From positions 22,588,102 through 22,652,101 of the forward strand of contig NC_084898.1 in NCBI RefSeq assembly GCF_958979055.1: a DNA stretch of 64,000 nucleotides. The letters run 5' to 3'. The notes under the pieces were generated by a model that was not told the DNA's origin, did no database searches, and saw only the letters and a program-made list of their open reading frames with translations. Positions within the stretch are counted from its first letter, which is position 1; each line of letters begins with the position of its first letter. Source of the DNA: Alnus glutinosa. Taxonomy: Eukaryota; Streptophyta; Magnoliopsida; Fagales; Betulaceae. The position numbers and the translations under genes were made by a program. This document shows positions 11,066 through 23,800 of the stretch, in pieces.

Positions 11066-11400
11066 TCACATTAATCTTAGGGTGGACAAGTGATTGATTG
11101 CTGGTTTCTTTCCCTGTTGGTTCAAGGTGTATACTTGCTGCCTACGGCATGGCATGAGAATGGCAAAGGCGCATACGTACCCCAGTCTCTCTTCGAGTCT
11201 TCAGACCCCACAAAGACGTTCGTTTGTTCAAACTTGTTTAGTTTTGGTTGTAAACGTGGCATAGAAGTAAAACTAATTTTAGTATTTCATGATAATTTTG
11301 TACTTTAATTTATTTGAAAATACTTTTAATTTTTAATTTTTTTTTTTAAAAAAATGTCTTAAAACAATGCTATAGTGCAGTGCCTATTAGCCAACTTTAA
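11066..11400. repeat. Unit D: scrap of DCL2 promoter-distal DNA
   Basis: After about 68 unmatched bases, 11134-11395 repeats the DNA at about 7190-7450 (outer end of unit B) in the same orientation, including 'cctacggcat', 'cagaccccacaaagacgtt' and 'aacgtggcatagaag'. Further substitutions set it apart. It is what remains if a fourth, minus-oriented unit lost its gene body. Open frames across it have no family resemblance. Confidence 0.7.
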
Positions 11401-12320
11401 CTTCTATTTTACTTTATGAACCAAAAAAAAAAAAAAAAAAAAAAAATCTTTTTTACTTTTACTTTCATTCAACTTGGTGTTACAATATGTATCGGCCCTT
11501 AATTTTTGTTTTTTTTTTTAATAGAGGTTAATCCAATAATTTATGATCAATACCAAATTGTATAGAAGTGGAATGAAAATTAAGTTTGTAACATTATTTT
11601 TTAAATTGATAGAGAGTTGTAGAAGAAATAAATCAATAATTAATTTTTTCTGTTACATTATCATAATTGTATTATAGTCGAACGAGAGCGTTTTCGAAAA
11701 GTTGATTTGTTTTCAACTTTTCAAGCCACGTTACTCAATTAATTGTTTTAAATCGGAAAACTATGGAGAGGTTCTCTTGCGTTGGAATAAATATAACAGC
11801 TCTTAGCATCATAAATAGCCTTAAACAATGTTTAATTAGAACTTCATTTTTTACTAGAGAAATGATATATATATATATATACTAAACTCTCATTCCACCT
11901 TAATCTTGCTAGACTAATGTAATAGTTATCCATAAACTTTTGGATCGACCCTTTTTGTTATGCATGTACAGATAATGCTTGTAAAAGAGCTATCAAACCA
12001 TTAGTCCACAGGGCTTTTGGAAGATCCCAATTGGCTGAGCCCACAAAATTTCATGTTCAATTGGAATAGTATAAGTAGAGATTTTGAGTTCGTTTGATAA
12101 AACCTTTTACATTGTATTTTTAATTTGCTTTTTAGTTTTTTTTTTTTAATAAAAAAAAAAGTGGTATAATTTGATGTGAAAGTGAAAATAATTTTGAATT
12201 TTTTGTAAGCATTTTGTGTTTAAAGTTATTTGTTAACGTTTTTGCTTCCTAAACAACGTTATCAAACAAGACCAGTATCTTTTTCTCATTAATAATTAGC
12301 GATTAAGAAGAGAAAAATAA
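11401..12320. other. AT-rich intergenic DNA with MITE-like piece
   Basis: No gene seen. There is a run of about 27 A at 11419-11446. Between about 12089 and 12271 the ends 'gttcgtttgataaaac' and 'gttatcaaacaagacc' form short inverted repeats around AT-rich DNA, consistent with a small MITE. A related one-ended fragment occurs near 48200. Confidence 0.45.
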
Positions 12321-12629
12321 TGTAGTGATCCAGATTTTAATCTTTGAATAAAGTGATTTTGATTTCAAGATTAAAATTAGGTTAGAATATTTTAAGGCCT
12401 AAATAATAATATCGGAATTATTTCTATAGATATGTGAATATTTATGAATATATATATTTTGACGAGTGTAATTTAATTTATAGGTCTTGATTTTATAAGG
12501 AGAGTTTGTTTTAGAGTACGTATGAATTTACATTACCGATGATTTAAAAGCATAGGCGATTTTATTTAGGGCAAAGGAAGTTATTTACGGTTGTATTGTA
12601 AGCCATAAAGATATAATAATAACAATAAC

Positions 12630-12661
<32 letters not shown>

Positions 12662-13907
12662 GGATAATAATAATAAATAATAAATAATATGATTTATTTA
12701 GTGTAAAAAGAAAGATGATTTAAATATATTTGAATCATTGTATTATTTTATTGCTCATAGTAAAAATGGTTACTTTTGTGCACAACTCATTTTTACGGTT
12801 ATTGAACTCTACAAAAAGTAATATTTCATATTTTGTTTTGAAAATATATAGCATTGTTCTATTAAGTTATGTCCATAACTTTAACTGATAAATGGATCGA
12901 CATCACTCACTTGATTAATTATTTTTATTTGCTGAGGTTGCTCGTTATATTTTATTTACACTTTTTCAGAGATTTTACAAACTCTTGACGTTAGTCACAC
13001 CGGAGGAAATGTAAGAATCTTAGAGTTTAGCAAGGGATTGCATATCTTGTGAAGTATTTTTGATGAAATATTATGTTGGGGATAAATTCCACTCAACCCG
13101 ATCCAAGGAGGAGATAGACATTTAACAACTACTTCAGATAAATCAGAGAATTGGGATAAGACTTATGGTCCAATGAAATAAGAAGAATTATCAGATCAGA
13201 AGTCTAAGAAGATATCCAATTAGAAGTTTAATAAAGGATTAAAGTCCAATTAGAACTCTGACAGCAGTTCTAGATCAACAAGGAGCAGGAGTCCTAATCC
13301 AGGTTTGACTCCACCTCTTTGCCTATAAATAGGGTCATACCCCAGGTATAAACTAAGACTCAGTTTTTATGCACAGAGCATTATTTTCTTATAGAAACTA
13401 ATTTAGGCATCGGAGAGGACCCCCGGAAGGCTCCCTTAGTTTTTGTTGTTTTGCAGAATTATTGAGAAGCGCGAAGAACATTAGAAGAACGTGCAGATTC
13501 ACACCATACCGAAAACTGTACCAACACATTAGTTTTGAAAAATTTTATGTGCTTTTAATTATAATGTATTGTTACTGAATTTATATTTTGTTAACTTGAG
13601 GTATATTAATAGTGTGATCATTAAGAAGTGATTGATATTATTATGATTCCTTTCAAAAAAAAAAAAGAAGATATTATTATAATGAATTGTATCGATTTGT
13701 TGAAAGACTTTCAAGTATTAAGCTTAAATGTTTTATAATTTTATCAGGTGAATATATAATTTTTGGATGATTATATTGAAGACAATAAAGAATATAAATG
13801 TTTTGGTTAATTAACTTGTAAAAATTCTTAAAAACAGATATTTAATGAAAATTTTATATAGAGAAATATATGCTTTATGTGCCGTCGTAGAAACGGGGTG
13901 TGTTACA
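12321..13907. mobile_element. Probable solo LTR interrupted by a second LTR
   Basis: The outer element runs from TGTAGTGATCC to GGGTGTGTTACA. It begins TG and ends CA with TGTxx/xxACA ends typical of Ty3/gypsy LTRs, and has no internal coding region. It is split by the solo LTR at 13074-13526. No convincing target-site duplication was seen at the outer ends, so the limits are tentative. A TAA/AAT microsatellite lies inside at 12613-12690. Confidence 0.45.
13074..13526 (+). mobile_element. Solo LTR, 453 bp
   Basis: Ends are TGTTGG and CCAACA, a perfect 6 bp inverted pair. Flanking 5-mers are tatta (13069-13073) and catta (13527-13531), a target-site duplication with one mismatch. A TATA box (cctataaataggg, near 13321) lies inside, in the right place for U3/R on the plus strand. 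No PBS or gag follows, so it is the product of LTR-LTR recombination. Confidence 0.75.
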
Positions 13908-14313
13908 AGATAATAAGAAGAAGAAAGTAATTAAAAGATGTTTTTGGGTATGATTAGAAATATTTAGAAGCAACAAAACTAATTAAAGGAGAGCAATTTG
14001 TTGACCCAAGTTGTTAATCTTCAATGGACACTCCTTTCCCTCCTCACAATGACTCGTTCAATGGCTAAACCAACGTTCTACATCACCTTTTCCCAATTTA
14101 AGACACCATAATTTTTGCTCACAAACACATTGAAACGCACACGTCTCCTTCATTCTCTCTTTCTACTCCCTCAAAACAAGTTGAACAGCTAGCCCATCAA
14201 AGAAAATTCCGTTTCTTTTATTTCTTCTTCTGGTCAATTATATTCCTCTCATCCATGCAAAGACCCACGGCGCCGGAACGAACCAATCCCCGGCCACCCA
14301 GTTAATTAAAGCA
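13908..14313 (+). promoter_or_regulatory. Upstream region and leader of the ATL gene
   Basis: Less AT-rich than the flanking repeats. The last 250 bases are C- and T-rich, as expected of a plant 5' UTR (for example 'cacacgtctccttcattctctctttc'). No open frame or clear single TATA box can be assigned. Confidence 0.35.
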
Positions 14314-15162
14314 ATGCCGATGAATATCAATCCCCCACCCTCAACAAATTATGGCGGCGCTTCCCCGTCTATAACAGTAATTCTAACAATAATCCTCCTT
14401 GTTTTCTTTTTCCTAGGCTTCTTCTCTGTATATTTCTGTAGGTGTTTCCTTGAAAACGTTTCTAACTCGTGGCATATCCGACGAACCCCCTCCGGCAATA
14501 ACATTAGCGCACCCAATGCATCTGTCATTAATGGCCTTGATCTTTCTCTAATACAATCCTTTCCCACTTTTTTATATTCAAGCGTCAAAGATTTCCGCAA
14601 AGAAAAATACGGTCTAGAGTGCGCAATCTGCTTGGTGGAGTTCGAGGATGATAGTTTGCTTCGCCTAATGACAGTTTGTTACCATGTTTTCCATCAAGAA
14701 TGCATCGACCTCTGGCTCGAATCTCACAAAACGTGCCCGGTTTGTCGCCGGAACCTTGATTTGCCGCCTGACGGCTCATTGAAAAAGTCCTGTCGCGAGC
14801 ACGCCGACTATAATTCCATGCACTCTAGATCTGTTCATGAGAGTAATGAGGCGTTAGCGGCAGATTCTATACGCATTGATATAAAAGAATATGAGAATGA
14901 CGAGAGCTCGGAATCCTCCGGAGAAAGCCGCCATGACCATGCTTCTAAGACGGCGCAAGAAAAGAATGAAGCTAAAATGGTGGAAAGATTTTCAAGGTCA
15001 CACTCAACCGGGCATTCGTTGGTTAAGACAAGAGAAGGGGAGGATAGGTATACACTCAGATTGCCGGAGCACGTAGAGGTACGAATTATCAGAGGCCACA
15101 ACGGTGTAAAAAGTTGTACAGCATTTGGGGAATTCTCCCACCGAACGGCGGCAAGCAATTAA
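14314..15162 (+). CDS. ATL-family RING-H2 E3 ubiquitin ligase (ATL6/ATL31 type)
   Basis: Intronless gene for 282 residues. An N-terminal hydrophobic segment (about 19-44) should anchor it in a membrane. The family's GLD motif lies at 74-76 ([13 protein letters not shown]). The RING-H2 finger has C103, C106, C122, H124, H127, C130, C141 and C144 with canonical spacing and the W134 that contacts the E2 enzyme. The usual LLPxCxHxFH is [10 protein letters not shown] here, a mild departure. A C-terminal block with RSHSTGHSL and [10 protein letters not shown] is shared, from memory, with ATL6/ATL31, which act in carbon/nitrogen response and defence. Such proteins transfer ubiquitin to targets at the plasma membrane or endomembranes. 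Start chosen at the first ATG of the open frame; a second ATG is two codons on. Subgroup assignment is tentative, family assignment firm. Confidence 0.93.
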   Translation: MPMNINPPPSTNYGGASPSITVILTIILLVFFFLGFFSVYFCRCFLENVSNSWHIRRTPSGNNISAPNASVINGLDLSLIQSFPTFLYSSVKDFRKEKYGLECAICLVEFEDDSLLRLMTVCYHVFHQECIDLWLESHKTCPVCRRNLDLPPDGSLKKSCREHADYNSMHSRSVHESNEALAADSIRIDIKEYENDESSESSGESRHDHASKTAQEKNEAKMVERFSRSHSTGHSLVKTREGEDRYTLRLPEHVEVRIIRGHNGVKSCTAFGEFSHRTAASN

Positions 15163-16141
15163 TGGAGGCTTTTGCGAGGTGTACGTATAGGACCTCCGGG
15201 ACGGCGGAAACACGAACAATAAAGTTTTTTTTTTTTTGGTAATATTTATATTTGTATTTTTTTTTTCCTTCTATTTCTCCAAACATAATTTTTTTTTTTT
15301 TTAATAAGTCTCCAAACATAAATTTAATAGAGGAAGATTTATTCCAAGCTTTCTTTTTCCATTTTTTTGTGAACTTATAGGTCTTAAATTGTGCACACAA
15401 TATTCATCCTCAGACTTAAAAAATCATTAAAAATCGCAATCAATTAAGTAATGGAATTGTTACCAAATAGAAGTACCAAATATATAAATGTTTGAACAAT
15501 TACGCTGTTTTGTTTCTACGTAAACTGATTTTTGAAAAATATTTTTTGTATTTTTTGGTGTTTAGATAGTCAAATAAAAAATAATTTTGGTTTGATCATA
15601 AAAACTTTTTTAATTTATGTAAAATATTTTTTTAAAAAAAAAACCATAAAACATTTTAAATTTGAGTTTTTCTTTCTCAAATTGCCGGACAACCATTAAA
15701 AGTCGTCGGCCATTTTTTGCATTTGTTCATTTTTCCTACAAGTCAATGTTCAATTTTTTTTTTGAAAAATAATTTCATTTAAAAGAATCAAAAAATAATT
15801 TACATCAAAACAAATCGAGATTCAACACCGAGTCTTTCCCCCAAAATCCAGTAAATCCGGCTTTTTAGCTCGTTCTCAGTAACATTTGTGGGGACTGGGG
15901 TGAGAAAACAAAATTGGGGAGTGAAAATACATAATAGTTGAGTCAAAATACATTTGTATGCAAAAAGATCTCAGAAATGTATCAACTCAACAACTTCTTG
16001 CAGCCCAGCCTGAAAATTCATCAAGTTGACCTCTTAGTTTTTCTCAATGGCTACACAATTTTTTAGTTGTCAGAATAAATTTCTTTTAATTTTTCTATAG
16101 AAAAGAATGGTAGGAATGTGTTTTGGCAAAAAGATGAGTAG

Positions 16142-16180
<39 letters not shown>

Positions 16181-16261
16181 TAAATAATAAAAAAAAAGAT
16201 AATTAATTATTCAATTAATGAAAGGGAAAAATGTTCCATATGAATATATGAGATATAACTT
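15163..16261. other. 3' flank and intergenic DNA
   Basis: Holds the ATL 3' UTR, poly-T runs (about 15225-15240, 15288-15302 and a 34-base run at 16147-16180) and decayed AT-rich DNA. No gene seen. Sequence at 15480-15760 resembles scraps of the same family as the GC-rich element at 17478-18320 ('tgaaaaatattttttgtattttttggtg'). Confidence 0.5.
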
Positions 16262-16409
16262 TTAGAGAAATGATATTTACACTATAAATTTATACAACTT
16301 TTACGGAATACATTCACATGGGTGGGACCTATGTTGTAGGTCCTACTCATATGGGTCTCATCTCATATGAATGTGTTGTGTAAAAATTATGTAAATATCA
16401 TTTCTCTAA
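16262..16409. mobile_element. MITE, 148 bp
   Basis: Terminal inverted repeats 'ttagagaaatgatatttaca' and its complement (right end 16390-16409) enclose a largely self-complementary core centred on 'catgggtgggacc' and 'ggtcctactcatatggg'. It has no coding capacity. The core can fold into a long hairpin. Confidence 0.8.
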
Positions 16410-16430
16410 CTTTTAAGGAAAAATATTTTT

Positions 16431-16507
16431 GCACAACACAAGACACATGGGTTGGACCAACCACATGGGTCTCACCCTATGTGTCTTGTGTTTTACAAGT
16501 GTTGTGC
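16431..16507. repeat. Small foldback, 77 bp
   Basis: 'gcacaacacaagacacatggg' pairs with 'ccctatgtgtcttgtgtt...gttgtgc' on the other side. It lies only 21 bp from the preceding MITE and is probably a second MITE. Confidence 0.65.
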
Positions 16508-17477
16508 ACTAATCACAACTTAACTTTTAATTAGATCACTGTCTAACAATTAAATTTTATCAATTTCTCCATAAAGTTTTAATTGTTATCAAATAGATTA
16601 TTCTTTTTGTCCTATCTTAACTTTCTAATGTTGCCGTCATGTCATATTCAATCAAATGCAATATATGTCTAATTTAATATATATATATATATATATATAA
16701 CACAATTAAAAAATAAATAAACATTGGTCGAAGGATAGCCGAACCACCATCGAGTTTTGGAGGAGGTTTCGGTCACCCCCTTGGTAGAATAAGAGGTGGT
16801 CGAACCCAGTGGCAAACCCATTAAGGGGCTAGGGCCCCAAGATTTTTCTCAATTTTTATTTTTTATTTTTTATTTTTTTTATTTGGCTCCTCCAAATTTT
16901 CAACTCTCAGTCCGCCACTGGTCGAACCACTCACAAGCTTTTGGGATGGCACAAACACTCTTGATCGATTTAAGGGTGGTCCGACCACTTCCCAAAGTAG
17001 GGAGAGTAGTTTGACCATGCCCAAATTTTTTAGGGTAGTTTTGCCTCTCTAAATCAATCTGTTGACCACCTCACGGTTTGTTTTGTCTTGTTTTTTGATT
17101 TTTCTTAAAAATAATAATAAAAAAAATTGTTATTTATATTTATATTTGTTATTTTTTTTAATCTTTTATATAATTTTTTATTAAAGAAATATGTGTTACT
17201 TTCTAGTTAAATATAATGGAATGGATGATGAACCGATTAATGCTATACATACTCATATTCTTATATTTTCATTCTCAACATAATTTTTTAAATTATTATT
17301 GAGAATTTATCATTTAAAAATAATAATAATAATAATAATTTTGAAGTTGGAGACCGGAGTGTTTGTAGCTTTTTTCATTTGATAAAATTATAAGAAGAAA
17401 ATCAATAAAAATTTAAACGTGAAGAAGTGATTTGACAAGAAGTCACGCAGTTCTCTCGAACATTTTTCTCTTATGCT
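16508..17477. other. Intergenic DNA with small hAT-like foldback
   Basis: No gene. About 16807-16925 begins 'cccagtggcaaaccc' and ends 'agtccgccactgg', an inverted pair often seen at ends of short hAT-type elements. TA (16678-16700) and AAT tracts occur. 'ggtcgaacca', 'ggtccgacca' and similar words recur between 16795 and 17060 as a degenerate short repeat. Confidence 0.45.
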
Positions 17478-18320
17478 TCGTTTGTTTTGGCGTAAAATGA
17501 TTTTCTGGAAAATGATTTCGGCATTTTCCGGTATTTAGTAGGGGCAAAAATAATATTCAACCGGAAAATGATTTCTGTTTGACCAAAAATGCTTAGTAAA
17601 TTTCGGAAAATCGTTTTCCGAAGACGCCAGACGCAGTCGACCTATTTTAAACGGCACAGTCGACCTTCACGTTAAGCAACCGACTACCATCGAAATATTG
17701 CCGGTTTCGGAATCCGACAACATCCGGTTAATGTCGACGGAATCTGGCGCCGGAATCCGGTCAGCCAGATTCCGACAACCAATCTGACCGGAATCCGGCA
17801 GACCTGCCGGATTCCGGCAATCTGGCCGGATCTGGCCAGACCGGCCGGCCCTGGCCAGAGTGGCCGGATCCCGATCGGCCCTGGCCAGAGAGGCCGGACG
17901 GATCTGGCCAGATCCAGTCAGCCTGTCGGGATCCGGCCTTTTGTGCTGGATTTCGACGAAACTGCCAGAATCCGGCTATCCCAGATTCCGACGAAACTGT
18001 CCGGATTCCGGCCTTTATCTCGAATTTTGGCTATATTAGCCGGAGTAAGGTAAAAATTGTCAGAATCTTGTCGGTCAGTAACCGAATCTCGTCATCGATG
18101 ATTTTTATATTATTTTACATTAATATTTTTATGTTGTGAATAAAAATTGATTTTTATAAGTTAATATGATTGAATAAAAAAATAAATTTTTTTTTGGTAT
18201 TTTTCGTACGCGCCAAATATCAAAAAATGCTTTCGACGAAAAATGATTTCCTGAAAAATAACTTCCCTAAAACTATTTTACGATGAAAATTATTTTACGT
18301 CGAAATAAACGGAGTATTAA
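17478..18320. mobile_element. Non-autonomous inverted-repeat element with GC-rich core
   Basis: The left end 'cttcgtttgttttggcgtaaaatgattttc' is matched in reverse by the right end 'attattttacgtcgaaataaacggag' (to about 18314). The core (17620-18030) is strikingly GC-rich and packed with CCGGA, CCGGCC and TCTGGCC words in both orientations, unlike all neighbouring DNA. No transposase is encoded. Probably a Mutator- or hAT-like non-autonomous element; the superfamily is unsure. Confidence 0.6.
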
Positions 18321-18443
18321 TGAAAAAGATGCGGGACAATGATATTTGAATCATACTAAACTATGCATTCTTGAAGAATCTGTATCTTTTATTAGCTCAA
18401 TCCGAGCACTCAAATTTGAACGTTGATTCATCCTTCTTCATCC

Positions 18444-18495
18444 ATGGATTCACTCCCAAAGTCCTTCAATCCCAACAAGCGCCTTAAAGAAGAGT

Positions 18496-18544
<49 letters not shown>

Positions 18545-20830
18545 ATTTCTCTTTCAATTTATCCGAGTTCTCAATTTTCAAACTTTTCAGATTCGTGAGC
18601 AATTTGAGTGGATCTTCCATGCTCGAAATCGCCGCGCTTTTAACAAATACCACTGTAAGTCCACTTCTTATTCTATTTCACATTCCGATATATATCCCAT
18701 TCATATTTCTCTTTTTGCGCTTTCAGATTCTGATTCTTCTGCGCCACTCGTTTTCCTCCAATCGCCTTCTCTGTAAGTTTCTTTTATGCAATTTTTCTAT
18801 TTTGATATTGTTTGACCTGAAGATCAATTTACTCCATGTATTTCTTAGGATATTTGATTCGCTGAGTTTTGAGTGTGGAATCGATGTGATACTTAATGCA
18901 GATAATGTGTTTGTTGTTTTGATTTTAATTTGTTTCCTTGGATTTTGTTTGCCATAGACGCGTTGTTGAAGAAAAGTGATAATGAAATTCTTCGCTCTAA
19001 GGATTGGACAGCTTACATGGCTACAATGGCCGTTGATTTTCTGGTCATTGTTGTCCCCGTCGTCTTTTTTCTCACCGTAAGTCTTCTCTTGTGCTGGTGA
19101 AAACTATTGCGCCACGCTAATGAATGTGCATTTGAGGAGGACTGCGCTATTATTCCAACTATAGTTTGGTCAGGGTTTGTGTTATTGAGGTTCGATAATC
19201 GATGAGAATACTTTCCGTTGCTTATATGTAAGTTTTGATTTTCTGTTTTTGTAATGATAACTTGACAGGTTCTAGCTGATTGGACATATATATGCACAAT
19301 TTTGTTGACGATGTTACTGGTTTTTAGCATTGCAGCCAAAAGGTAAAACTTGTAACACATGCTTCCCTTACTTTATTTATTTTTCACTACAGAAGTCATT
19401 TACATCAGGCCATAATGCTACGGTATATTGCACGAGTTTCTGAACATAGAACTTCTTTTTGAGAAGTAAGCATATAATTCACTTCTATATGTATGCTTTA
19501 AGGCAAACTTGTTTGTTCTTCAATACAGATCTGGTTCTTCTTCTCCTTCCTTGGAAGGCGGGATCCATTCTCTTAAGACAAAAATTTCATCATACAGGGT
19601 TTCTGTGGTACGAAGTCTGACATACATCTGTATAGTTTACTAATCATATTATATTGCTCAACTATGCTAAATATTCTCACGTTAACATGTAATTCATGTG
19701 ATTGAAACCATTTCCTGCAGATGATTGGAACGTGCTTGTGTATCTTGGCTGTTGACTTTAGAATATTTCCTAGAAAGTATGCTAAGACTGAGACTTATGG
19801 TACTAGTTTGGTAAGATATTTCAAGCTGAATGCAACATGTATTCCTTGCTGTTATCAGTTGTTTTTCTTATTTGTGAAACTCATTTGATTACTTTCATTT
19901 TGGAGTTGAACTTCTATGTTCTTTATCACTTGTTAAGGTGTTATTTGTGGTGGAGAAATTTTAAAATGTACATCCAATAAGAATGTTTGATTCAGTGGCA
20001 TAAGCAACATTTTATTCTTGGAGAAGCCATCAATTAATGAAACATAACTTCTTAAACCATCTTCCAATTTGTCAGTGTATCTCTCAAAATTATTAATAAA
20101 AAATAAAATTTGTCCTCAAAGAAGCCCTAAATTAATGAGTTGAGCACTCAAAAACCAAAAGAAAGAAAGAACAAATGAAGTTGTTGATTGCAATAATTGG
20201 ATCTATGATTAAATTAGTTATCTATGACGTTCATTAAATTTAAAGAACGTGACTTGTAAGAAAGTTGAGATCATTACTTGGCCTAAATAATCTCTAATAT
20301 CATAGAGTATAGCCCTTTGAATTGAGTGTATTTGATCAATTACATACTCATGTGGCTATGTTAGATCCGTTGGAACATGGCATGCTGGTGATCATGGGTT
20401 TTCATAACATGGTTTTATAAGAACACATAGACTTAGAAAAAGAAAAAAAAGTGTAAGTTACACCATATGCAGTTGTGATCTGGTCTGGACTTGGTTTACC
20501 AACCTGTGGTTTGAAAATGAACATTTTTCCCTTTTTTCTGGTTCACACCTGTATCCTTCTCTGTTAAGTTGGATGGAAATTGGACGTGAAAAAAGTAATA
20601 GACTGAACTTCAAAGGGCAAGGTGTCATTTTTGGATTACAGTTTGACAAACTGAATTTAGATCAAACCAAAGGTGTATGCTGTAATTTTCCTACATAATT
20701 TCATTAAGGGTGCTTTTGGCATTGCGATTTAATAGATAAAAAGTACAATTTTAAACCAAATTGCAGAAAATTAATTGTTTGGAATTGCGTTTTAAAAATG
20801 TAGGAAATCTGCCTTTTCAAATAGCAGGTA

Positions 20831-20876
<46 letters not shown>

Positions 20877-23800
20877 TTCACAATTCTAATTTTAAATCAC
20901 ATTTTTTGAAATCGCAAACCCAAAAAGCCCCTAACTGTATGTTTTGTTAATGGCAATTGTGTTTCACGTGCATTTCCATCCAAATTAGCTGAGAACTTAT
21001 AAAGTGAACCACATGGAGCAAAGTTTACTTTTTAAACCATAGGTTGGCAAACCACGGGTAGTTCCCAAATAATTTACTCCCAAAACATATAAAATTCATT
21101 TGATGTTTTCTCTGCAGTGAGCATTCTGATGTTACTTTTTGGATTGGGACTAAACACCTGCTGCATCTTAAGCCCTTTACACTCTTCTGTTGCTGTTTCT
21201 TAAGTATATTCCCTTGACTTTTCAATTTGCTTGTCAGACAATTCTCTCATGCATTATTATTATTATAATTTTTTTTCATATTTATCTTCGACATTAAAAA
21301 GTGAAACTAATAGATAATAAGTAAGGAGAAATGAAATACTTAATATGAGTTTTGATCTTTTAGTTATATCCCGATTTTTATTTGTAAAGTATATATTCTT
21401 GAAATGAATTATTTATAAATAAAAAATAAAAATAAATAATTTGTAAGTTATATATTCCTATTTCGGAGTATATGGTTTAGATTATTATATTACTAGTGCT
21501 CTCATTTGTGCTTACAAATATTAGGTTGTAGATTCTCTCTCTCTCTCTCTCTCAAAATACTCTGGTGAATTCTTTATTTGATATGTAAATTTGTTTTTAT
21601 TCTGTTTTAGCTTGTAGTAATCTGAATATGTTTGTTGAAATGATATATTCAAATTTAATTTTATGTCAGATGGATCTTGGTGTTGGCAGTTTTGTACTGG
21701 TAAATTCGTTAGTTTCACGACAAGCACGAAATGTCTCAGCTATGTAAGTCCTATTATACTTAGATTCCTCTGTCATTTTGGCACTAACGTCTTGGTATGA
21801 ATATATGAAGGAGAAACTTGGCCATCTTAATAAGAACTGGCTAGTCGTTGCATCTTTTTTTTCAAGCATATAATTTATGCAACTGAAGTGATACTTATTA
21901 ACCCAAAGGAAAAAAAAAATGCTTTTTGATATTTGTATATGTTTTTTGTGAGGTGTCTAGTTTTTAATATATTGTGAGGGAAGTAGTATATTTGTATATG
22001 TTTGTCTTGAGGTGTCTAGTTTTTAATACTATATAACTCCAAATAGCTGATGGATAGAATGTTAAATTATAACTCCACAGGCAAAGAAAAACACAAAAGA
22101 CAGTTTATCATTGGTAGTTACATGCACTCACACTTTAACACAATAGAATAACCTGAACTGGTAGATTAAGTATAATTTACGACAGAATATGATAACTATG
22201 GAAAGATGAGTATTTTGCTTCCATGCTCTTTTAGGAATTGGAGGACCGCACTTCAATCTACTAGTCCACTAATCATTCTAGGATTTCTACGTCTTGTTTC
22301 TACAGCAGGTGTGGACTATCAGGTAGAATTTTTTTAATCTTATTGCCTTTAATGTAGTTGCGTATTTGTGCTGCATTATAGAGGCTGATTGTAACACATA
22401 TTTGCAAAATTGCATGTTATTGAGGTAGACCATCTTACTTCTCTGTAAATGGATGGCTTTCGTAAAAATAGTTGGCAAAATCTGACCTAGCCTCTGTAAC
22501 ACTAATGGAGCAAATATGTCCAGGTGGGCTTTGCTAACCTCAGTTCACCCTGATTTATTTAGGGCTGGAAGTTTCTACATCTGTCCATGCATGTTGTAAT
22601 TGGAGGTTAAATGCAGGGAGGCAATTATAAGTAGCTTTCTACATGTATTAAAAACTTTCACTCATATTATTGTTAAAACGTAACAAATTCTCAAGTTTGA
22701 CTCTCATTTTGGTCATTTTCATATTGTCGTACATCATAGAGCTATAGCTATTTCTTATTTGGATTTGTGGAAACCTCCTACATGAAGCTGTTTCTCATAT
22801 TAATTTTGTCACTTAGATACTCCTAAAAAATTAACATTTCGGTGGTACAATGTAATAAGACTGAAGTTTATGATCCTTTACGTGAGAATTTCTGTCATGA
22901 CTACAATTCATGGTTCATTTGTAGTGCCATAAATGCACTATGTCATGCCGTATTTGCAGGATAATGAGAGTTTTATAGTTAAATTTTCTAATCTTATTAT
23001 GTACTTATAAATGAGGCCTATCTGCACATTTTTCCTTGTAGGTTCATGTGGGTGAATATGGTGTGCACTGGAATTTCTTTTTCACACTTGCAGCCATATC
23101 CATCCTTACATCTACAATTAATGTTCCCACACAATATTCTGGAATTCTTGGTTCATTAATTCTAGTAGGTATACTTTCTTTTGAATATGTTTGTTTAAAT
23201 GTATGCCTTTGGAGAGTTCATTTTGTAACCCTTTCAGATTTTTTATTATTCAGGGTACCAAATTTGCTTGATGCATGGGTTGAATTTGTATCTGCTTTCC
23301 AATGAAAGGGGAATTGACATCATCAGCCAAAACAAGGAGGGAATCTTTAGCATATTCGGTGAGGATCAAGTTGAAATGCTATAATGGTTGGATGATTGGC
23401 CTTAATTTTCATTAGTGGTGGAGTGAATGTTCACTGTTTTTAACATTGCAATTTACTTTTCTTGGTATGGTTTAAGTAATATTTTCAGGGAATCATGCTG
23501 GTTCAAAATATGGAATTCTTACAAAAATTCTGTGATTTTTGTTGAGTTCTGGAAAGATGTTAAATATTTTATTGAGAATATATGAAATTAAATCAGAAAG
23601 AAGAAACGAGAAAAAGAGTGGTGTAAACTCATTAATCAAGAAATTTTAATCAGTCATATCAGTTGGAATAGTTGGGGGGGGGGGGGGGTGTTAAATTTGT
23701 TGATAAACACATTTTATGAAGATGGACGAGCATGCATGTAAACCGATGTGCAATAAGCACTTAAGTGTCTCCTTGAGTTAATCTTTTTGTTAGTAGCTCT

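Noticed and set aside
3155..11400. Processed retrocopy origin of the DCL2 fragments
   Set aside because: Introns with GT-AG borders are retained in all units, so they come from DNA-level duplication, not from mRNA.
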